Below are positions 59,401-64,000 of a stretch of DNA of 64,000 bases, piece by piece. Source of the stretch: Microbacterium sp. SORGH_AS_0888 (GTDB taxonomy: Bacteria > Actinomycetota > Actinomycetes > Actinomycetales > Microbacteriaceae); NCBI RefSeq assembly GCF_030818905.1, contig NZ_JAUTAZ010000001.1, positions 3,224,001 to 3,288,000 on the forward strand, given 5' to 3'. The notes under the pieces were generated by a model. It was given only the letters and a program-made list of their open reading frames with translations. It was not told the origin of the DNA and made no database searches. The translations under genes and the position numbers were made by a program. The first letter of the stretch is position 1. Every line of letters begins with the position of its first letter.

Positions 59401-60374
59401 TCCTCGCGGACGACACGATGGTGGCGTCGTACCAGCTGCGGCGCGGCTGGCTCCGCATCGGCGAGGTCCGCATCGGCAAGCGCGCCTTCCTGGGCAACTC
59501 CGGCATGGCGGCACCGGGCCATCGCGTGCCCCGCGACGGGCTGGTCGCGGTGCTCTCGTCGGCGCCGGTCAAGGCGAAGCCCGGCTCGTCATGGCTCGGC
59601 TCGCCCGCCGTGCGCCTGCGCCGTGTCGTGGGCGAGGCCGACGAGAGCCGCACCTATCGCCCGACGCCCGGGCTGCGGCTGGCCCGCACGCTCTGGGAGC
59701 TGTGCCGCTTCGTGCCGGTCGTGGCCACGTGCGCCCTGGGGCTCGGCGTCCTCCTCGCGCTCGCCGCGCTCGCAGCGGCCGTCGGCGCGGGTCTCGCGGC
59801 GCTCCTCTCGGGCATCGTCATGCTCGCCGCGGGCGCCGTGGCCGCGGGCGTGACGACGGCGGCGAAGTGGCTGATCGTGGGTCCGATCCGTGCCGGGGAG
59901 AAGCCGCTGTGGTCGAGCTTCGTGTGGCGCACCGAGGTCTCGGACACCTTCACCGAGATGGTCGCCGCTCCCTGGTTCGCCCGTGCCGCCGCCGGCACCC
60001 CGGCGCTGGCCGTCTGGCTGCGCTCGCTCGGCGCGCGGATCGGCCGCGGCGTCTGGTGCGACAGCTACTGGCTGCCAGAGCCGGACCTCGTGACCCTGGG
60101 CGACGCATCCACCGTCAACCGGGGCTGCGTCGTGCAGACCCACCTTTTCCATGATCGAATCATGAGCATGGATGTCGTCGAGCTCGAGCCGGGTGCCACG
60201 CTCGGCCCGCACAGTGTGATCCTGCCCGCGGCGACGATCGGTGCGCACGCCACCGTGGGCCCCGCATCCCTCGTCATGCGCGGGGAGACCGTGCCGGTGG
60301 GGTCGCGCTGGAGCGGGAACCCGATCGGCCCCTGGCGAGCCGTGCGCGTGCGCCCGTACCAGTCGACCTCATGA
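56430..60374 (+). CDS. Pls/PosA-family nonribosomal peptide synthetase
   Basis: 1314 residues. Order: adenylation domain (FTSGSTGVPKGV A3, AFDASCEEMW with the amino-acid-binding Asp, NTYGPTEATV A5, YRSGDLVRYDPEG A7, GRADDQVKVGGRRIELGEVE A8), carrier domain (DFFDLGGGSLAAAQL, phosphopantetheine Ser near 553), then about 700 residues with six membrane helices in three pairs alternating with hexapeptide-repeat segments. This is the layout of poly-epsilon-lysine synthetase and relatives, which make short amino acid homopolymers. ATG 56430 is the start. It is coupled by ATGA to a peptidase gene, and a phosphopantetheinyl transferase gene follows on the other strand. Confidence 0.88.
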   Translation: MALQTELDRTARAAAPRTLIDVLADTVRRHPEASAIDDGSGAISYRELLALVSRTATRLVEAGVRRGDRVGVRMPSGSKELYTAILGVLAAGAAYVPVDADDPDERARLVFGEAGVRGVIGGDGEFIATADDEPGVGAAPAALFDGESPHPSTQAILAVPTPTPDDDAWIIFTSGSTGVPKGVAVSHRSAAAFVDAEARLFLPTVPLGPGDRVLAGLSVAFDASCEEMWLAWRHGACLVPAPRALVRSGEDLAPWLIRQGITVVSTVPTLAAMWPPESIENVRLLIFGGEACPPELAARLAAADREVWNTYGPTEATVVACGALLDGSVPVRIGLPLDGWALAVVDADGRRVAPGEVGELIIGGVGLARYLDPEKDAQKYAPMPELGWERAYRSGDLVRYDPEGLVFQGRADDQVKVGGRRIELGEVEAALQDLPGVSAATVAVQRSEAGVPVLVGYLVLADPVAGLDRAAARLSLAERLPAAIVPLLGVVDELPVRTSGKVDRAALPWPLPGSETPVAGLTPAEAWLAEQWQAVLGLPVPGSDADFFDLGGGSLAAAQLVSRIRLRVPEFSVADIYDIPRLGAMATALGPLAAADEATGFHRPSPTPRATQWVQTLLGAPLLILTGVRWLLYVLTAGTLLHAVFGIDALPTAPWWTLVIGLVVFATPFGKMAIAVLSARLLLTGLRPGDYPRGGEVHLRLWLAEQIADQIDAVGLAGAPWVSYYARALGAKIGRDVDMHTLPPITGMLEIGDGASVEPEVDLSGYWIDGDVVRVGGVRIGAQASVGARSTLAPGTRIGQRAEVAPGSAVFGRVKADQSWAGSPAVRVGSVDAGWPTERAPAPHAWMWAYAASAFALALLPVVAFVAGALVLAAGMRDAHTLGDAAGAAFALLVPAVVVAGLVFAGAVVLFVRLLSIGLAPGTCPVRSRVGWQAWTIERLLDSARTILFPLYSSLFTPVWLRMLGARVGRDVEASTVLLLPSLARIEDGAFLADDTMVASYQLRRGWLRIGEVRIGKRAFLGNSGMAAPGHRVPRDGLVAVLSSAPVKAKPGSSWLGSPAVRLRRVVGEADESRTYRPTPGLRLARTLWELCRFVPVVATCALGLGVLLALAALAAAVGAGLAALLSGIVMLAAGAVAAGVTTAAKWLIVGPIRAGEKPLWSSFVWRTEVSDTFTEMVAAPWFARAAAGTPALAVWLRSLGARIGRGVWCDSYWLPEPDLVTLGDASTVNRGCVVQTHLFHDRIMSMDVVELEPGATLGPHSVILPAATIGAHATVGPASLVMRGETVPVGSRWSGNPIGPWRAVRVRPYQSTS

Positions 60375-61666
60375 CGGGCACGGGGGACGGCTACGCGCCG
60401 CAGAGCGGGGACCGCGCCTACCGTGTCGAGTCGTACGACCTCGAGATCGACTACCGCGTGCGCACGAACCGGCTCGAGGGACGCGCGATCATCAACGCCG
60501 TGGCGCTGATCGCCACGCGCTCGTTCGCGCTCGATCTCGTCGGGCTGCGCGCCACGAAGGTGCGGGTCGACGGCGATCGGCGCTCCGCGTTCACGCAGGG
60601 ACCGCGAGTGCTCCGCGTCACGGCGCCGGCCGTCGTCGAGCCGGGGGAGCGGTTCTCGATCGAGGTCGCCTACGCCGGCAGCCCGGCCCCGCGACGTTCG
60701 CGCTGGGGGGCGATCGGCTGGGAGGAGCTCACCGACGGAGCGCTCGTGGCCGGACAGCCCACGGGAGCGCCCACCTGGTTCCCCTGCAACGACCGTCCCG
60801 ACGATCGTGCGCGTTTTCGCATCGCCGTGACCACGGATGCCGAGTACACGGCGGTCGCCACCGGTCGCCCCCTCGGCACGACGCGCAGTGGTGGCCGTCG
60901 CACGGCCGTGTTCGAGAGCGACGTGCCGACCGCGACCTACCTGGCCGCCGTTCACATCGGCGCGTACCGGGAGGAGGAGCTGGAGCTGCCGGCGGGGATC
61001 CCCGGGATCCTCGCGACCCCGCCCGCGCTCGCGGCGGATGCGCGCCGGGCGTTCGCGGACGTGCCGCGGATGCTCGAGCTCTTCGCCGAGGCGTTCGGGC
61101 CGTATCCGCAGGTCAGCTGCACCCTCGTGGTCACGGCCGACGACCTGGAGATCCCGCTCGAGGCGCAGGGCCTCGCGGTGTTCGGCGCGAACCACCTGCA
61201 TCCCTCCGAGCAGCGGCTGATCGCGCACGAGCTGTCGCATCAGTGGTTCGGCAACAGCGTCGGCATCGCGCGCTGGCGCGACATCTGGCTCAACGAGGGC
61301 TTCGCGTGCTACGCGGAGTGGCTGTGGGCCGAGGCCGCGGGCGGTCCGACCGCGGAGGAGAGCGCCCGTCACCACCACGCGCGACTGCGTGAGGAGGCGC
61401 AGGATCTGCTGCTCGCCGACCCGGGTCCCGACCTGATGTTCGACGACAGGGTCTACAAGCGCGGCGCGCTCACCCTGCACGCGCTGCGCCGTCGGCTGGG
61501 AGATGCGGCGTTCTTCGCGCTGCTGCGCGAGTGGTGCGCGGAGCACCGGCACGGCCTCGTGACGACGGAGGACTTTCGTGCGCTCCTGGCCCTCCGCGCG
61601 CCCGACGAGGCCGTCGAGACGCTGCACGTCTGGCTCGACGACCTCCCCCTCCCCGCCCTCCCGTAA
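60371..61666 (+). CDS. M1-family metallopeptidase
   Basis: 431 residues. The zinc site HELSHQWFGN with NEGFACYAEW downstream is intact. The exopeptidase motif GAMEN is replaced by LEAQGLAVFG, as in a known group of short actinobacterial M1 proteins, so aminopeptidase action needs proof. It lacks the C-terminal helical domain of full-size PepN. No signal peptide, so probably cytoplasmic. The start overlaps the NRPS stop (ATGA), which implies co-translation and a role in trimming or degrading the amino acid polymer (inference). Confidence 0.85.
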   Translation: MTGTGDGYAPQSGDRAYRVESYDLEIDYRVRTNRLEGRAIINAVALIATRSFALDLVGLRATKVRVDGDRRSAFTQGPRVLRVTAPAVVEPGERFSIEVAYAGSPAPRRSRWGAIGWEELTDGALVAGQPTGAPTWFPCNDRPDDRARFRIAVTTDAEYTAVATGRPLGTTRSGGRRTAVFESDVPTATYLAAVHIGAYREEELELPAGIPGILATPPALAADARRAFADVPRMLELFAEAFGPYPQVSCTLVVTADDLEIPLEAQGLAVFGANHLHPSEQRLIAHELSHQWFGNSVGIARWRDIWLNEGFACYAEWLWAEAAGGPTAEESARHHHARLREEAQDLLLADPGPDLMFDDRVYKRGALTLHALRRRLGDAAFFALLREWCAEHRHGLVTTEDFRALLALRAPDEAVETLHVWLDDLPLPALP

Positions 61667-61762
61667 CCGCCTCCCGCCTCTCCCGAATCCACGCCCGATA
61701 TGGGTCGCGGGGGTGTGGAATCGGCGCACGCGTGTGGACTCGCGGGAGGGAGAGGGACGGGG

Positions 61763-62296
61763 TCACGGGGTCGTGCGGGCGAGCGAGATCAGCACGCCGA
61801 CGGCGACGGCGATGTCGCGACCGACCACGGGCGCAGCGCGGCCGGGAACGCGGGCACGCCATCGCCGGCCGAAGCCCGACACCCGCACGGAGCCGACGTC
61901 GACGAGGAGCCCGCGGCCGTCGGCCTTCAGCGCCGCCTCCACGCGCACCCAGTCCCGGATGTCGGCACCCGCCCGGCCCAGGACCGGTCCGACGCCCGCG
62001 CGCTCGCGCACCGCATCCACGGTGTATTCGGCATCCACCCCGATGGCCCCGGGGCCCGCGCCGACGGCCGCGACCGCGAGCGTCGGCGCGCCCGTCCGGC
62101 TCGTGGCGTAGGCGACGGACACCTGCGGTCCCCGGCCCACGACCCGCAGCGGCCCGTGGTCCTCCGCGCCGCAGCGCGCGCAGCGCTGCACGAGCTCGAG
62201 CGGGGCGCCGGCGAGCTCGCGCACGAGTGCCCGCGACACCTCGCGCCGGTCGACGCCCTCGGGCACCTGACGCCAGGCGATCAGTGCCCTCGCCAC
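61763..62296 (-). CDS. 4'-phosphopantetheinyl transferase
   Basis: 177 residues of the Sfp type. The family motifs GPLRVVGRGPQVSVAYATSR (with RCGAEDHG before it), IGVDAEYT (Mg-binding Asp and Glu) and WVRVEAALKADGRGL are present. It transfers phosphopantetheine from CoA to a carrier-domain Ser. It faces the Pls-type NRPS/peptidase operon and is the obvious activator of that carrier domain. One base separates it from the upstream NUDIX gene, so it is transcribed with the ppk genes. Confidence 0.85.
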   Translation of the reverse strand: MARALIAWRQVPEGVDRREVSRALVRELAGAPLELVQRCARCGAEDHGPLRVVGRGPQVSVAYATSRTGAPTLAVAAVGAGPGAIGVDAEYTVDAVRERAGVGPVLGRAGADIRDWVRVEAALKADGRGLLVDVGSVRVSGFGRRWRARVPGRAAPVVGRDIAVAVGVLISLARTTP

Positions 62297-62297
62297 G

Positions 62298-63236
62298 TCA
62301 CACCTGCGGCAGCACGGTCTCGATCGCCGCGATCCCGGAACCGGGATTGGTCCGCGACAGGTGCGCGACCGAGAACCCCCCGACCTCCAGGCTCGACGCG
62401 CTTCCGAGGTAGGAGCCCCGCAGCGTCCCGGTCGCCAGCGCCAGCTCGTTCAGGATGTCGGGCAGCACCGGGCCGTGGCTGCACAGCACGGCCGGCTTGC
62501 GCGCGCGCACGCGCTTGCCGACGACCGTTCGCGCGTCGGAGGCACCGTCCTCCCATGCGTCCTGGCTGATCTCCGGGACCAGCCGGATCGGCCGTTTCAG
62601 CGCTCGTGCGAGCGGATCGACGGTCTCGATGCATCGGGTCGCGTCGCTGGACAGGATGCGTCGCACGCCGTACGCGCGCAGCGGCCCCACGATCGCCTTC
62701 GCCTGTCTCCTGCCCCGATCGGTCAGCGGACGGGTCGCGTCCGAGCCGCCCCACTCGCTCCGGGCGAGCGCTTTCGCGTGGCGCAGGGCGATGACCGGGA
62801 ACGTCTCGAGGACGCCGTCGTCGGCGAACGTCAGGAACGCCTCGACGATCTCGACGTCGACCGGGTAGCTGAGATAGCCGAGGGCCCGCTTCGGGGTGAC
62901 CCACTCCAGCGCCGCGATCTCCTTGTTCGGCACGAAGTCGGACGCCCGTATCGCGTCCTCCGTCGCCTCGGCCGCCCAGTAGTGCACGATCTTCTCGCGG
63001 CCCTTGGGCATGATGTAGCGGGAGACGCCGACCGGCAGCCCCAGATGCACCCGGATGCCGGTCTCTTCGTGGATCTCGCGCACCGCGGTCTCGACGAGCG
63101 TCTCGCCGGGGTCCACCTTCCCCTTGGGGAGCGTCACATCGCGGTACTGGGTGCGGTGGATGAGCAGGATCCTGAGCCTGCCCTCCACGAGGCGCCACAC
63201 GACCCCGCCCGCGGCGTAGACGGCGGTGTCGGTCAT
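62298..63236 (-). CDS. NUDIX hydrolase-histidine phosphatase fusion
   Basis: 312 residues. Residues 1-140 are a NUDIX domain with the box GKVDPGETLVETAVREIHEETG; 150-312 are a histidine phosphatase (RHAKA opening, LSSDATRCIETVDPL and SHGPVLPDIL). This is the MutT1 layout of mycobacteria, which hydrolyses oxidised guanine nucleotides and diadenosine polyphosphates. ATG 63236 overlaps the ppk stop (ATGA), so it is co-translated with polyphosphate kinase, a common pairing in actinobacteria. Confidence 0.9.
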   Translation of the reverse strand: MTDTAVYAAGGVVWRLVEGRLRILLIHRTQYRDVTLPKGKVDPGETLVETAVREIHEETGIRVHLGLPVGVSRYIMPKGREKIVHYWAAEATEDAIRASDFVPNKEIAALEWVTPKRALGYLSYPVDVEIVEAFLTFADDGVLETFPVIALRHAKALARSEWGGSDATRPLTDRGRRQAKAIVGPLRAYGVRRILSSDATRCIETVDPLARALKRPIRLVPEISQDAWEDGASDARTVVGKRVRARKPAVLCSHGPVLPDILNELALATGTLRGSYLGSASSLEVGGFSVAHLSRTNPGSGIAAIETVLPQV

Positions 63237-64000
63237 CGCACCGTCCGGGGACGCCGACGGCGCAGCACGTTGGCCATCGTCACGTCCTGCAGATCCGCGA
63301 GCGGGCGGCCTTCGGCATCCAGGTGATGCCGCGTCCACACGCCGTCCGGGCCCAGCCACCAGGAGCCGATCTGCTCGCTCATCGCGAGCGTGAACAGATC
63401 GTTGAGCTCCGTGATCTGCTCCGGCGCGACGAGGCGCACGAGCGCCTCCACCCGGCGGTCGAGGTTGCGGTGCATCATGTCGGCGCTGCCGATGAACGCG
63501 GCGGGATCGCCGTCGTTCTCGAACGCGAAGATGCGCGAGTGCTCGAGGTAACGGCCGAGGATCGAGCGCACCGTGATGTTCTCGCTCATCCCGGGGACGC
63601 CCGGCATGAGGCTGCAGATGCCGCGCACCCACACCTCGACCGGCACGCCTGCCTGGCTCGCCCGGTACAGGGCGTCGATGATCTGCTCGTCGACCATCGA
63701 GTTCACCTTGATGCGGATGCCGGCCGGCTTGCCCGCCAGCGCGTGTCGCCGCTCGCGGTCGATCTGCCGCAGCAGGCCCTTGCGCAGGTGCAGAGGTGCC
63801 ACCAGGAGCCGCTTGAACTTCTTCTCGATCGCGTAGCCGCTGAGCTCGTTGAACAGACGCGTGAGGTCGCGCCCGACCTCGGGGTCGACCGTGAACAGCC
63901 CGAAGTCCTCGTAGACGCGACTGGTCTTCGGGTTGTAGTTGCCGGTGCCGACGTGGCAGTAGCTGCGCAGCGACCCCTTCTCCTCGCGGATGACGAGCGC
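63233..64000 (-). CDS. ppk: Polyphosphate kinase, C-terminal part
   Basis: The frame is open to the right edge. About 255 residues are visible, beginning ALVIREEKGSLRSYCHVGTG, with the phospholipase-D-like motif CHVGTGNYN, then LFNELSGYAIEKKFKRLLVAP, IRIKVNSMVDEQIIDALY, GICSLMPGVPGMSENI, SRIFAF and FIGSADMMHRNLDRRVE. These are the C-terminal catalytic domains of Ppk1, which makes polyphosphate from ATP. Its place near the pst genes fits a phosphate-metabolism neighbourhood. Confidence 0.95.
   Translation of the reverse strand, partial: ALVIREEKGSLRSYCHVGTGNYNPKTSRVYEDFGLFTVDPEVGRDLTRLFNELSGYAIEKKFKRLLVAPLHLRKGLLRQIDRERRHALAGKPAGIRIKVNSMVDEQIIDALYRASQAGVPVEVWVRGICSLMPGVPGMSENITVRSILGRYLEHSRIFAFENDGDPAAFIGSADMMHRNLDRRVEALVRLVAPEQITELNDLFTLAMSEQIGSWWLGPDGVWTRHHLDAEGRPLADLQDVTMANVLRRRRPRTVR

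Noticed and set aside
61667..61762. A terminator between the M1 peptidase and the phosphopantetheinyl transferase genes.
   Set aside because: Complementary pieces (CCACGCCC, GGGTGTGG, CTCCCG, CGGGAG) exist but form no single convincing stem.
1..64000. CRISPR arrays, prophage structural genes, intact insertion sequences, rRNA genes.
   Set aside because: No regularly spaced repeats, capsid or tail genes, complete transposases or rRNA sequences were seen in the window; the only mobile-element enzyme is the truncated recombinase at 35868-36935.

Overview
The window is GC-rich (about 70 percent by eye over most of its length), uses many GTG starts and ATGA/GTGA gene overlaps, and carries Lsr2, SigK/RskA, a PhoP-type pst operon, an EspC-like type VII secretion target, an LAXTG wall protein and a Pls-type NRPS. 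This points to an actinobacterium of the Microbacteriaceae, most likely Microbacterium or a close relative. That placement is inference from gene content; no 16S gene is present.

Bases 1-20.6 kb are a catabolic region: an MHS-type transporter fragment, an amidohydrolase, an NDP-forming acyl-CoA synthetase with a SMP-30-type lactonase, three crotonase-fold proteins, a PaaI thioesterase, a MaoC hydratase, a 3-hydroxyacyl-CoA dehydrogenase, a thiolase, a benzaldehyde-type aldehyde dehydrogenase, two SDRs, a cupin, two MarR regulators and a branched-chain-amino-acid-type ABC importer. Five related 18-bp sites with the core GTCAA-N4-TTGAC stand before the separate transcription units, so the region looks like one MarR regulon. 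No acyl-CoA dehydrogenase is present, which suits an already unsaturated substrate such as a hydroxycinnamate.

Bases 20.9-26.6 kb hold an iron(III) ABC importer with a DtxR/IdeR box. Its ATPase gene is frameshifted. A divergent NarL-type two-component pair follows.

Bases 26.6-43.6 kb are an accessory island, bounded on the right by tRNA-Lys. It has a type VII secreted nuclease toxin with its YezG-like immunity gene, a second copy whose toxin has lost its core by internal deletions while the immunity gene is intact, a wrecked lsr2, a truncated serine recombinase, an XRE regulator with two tandem operators, a wall-anchored protein, an MMPL exporter flanked by two MarR genes, and a compact operon (ribB, acyltransferase-repeat protein, unknown protein, SRPBCC protein) of lower GC.

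Bases 43.7-64 kb return to core-like content: a sulfite-oxidase-fold molybdoenzyme, a fasciclin lipoprotein and sigK-rskA with candidate SigK promoters; a class IV aminotransferase; an AbiEi/DUF559 protein framed by two 70-bp palindromes; the pstSCAB operon with a PHO box and a second PstS-like lipoprotein; a Pls-type NRPS coupled to an M1 peptidase and facing a phosphopantetheinyl transferase; and a NUDIX-phosphatase next to polyphosphate kinase.
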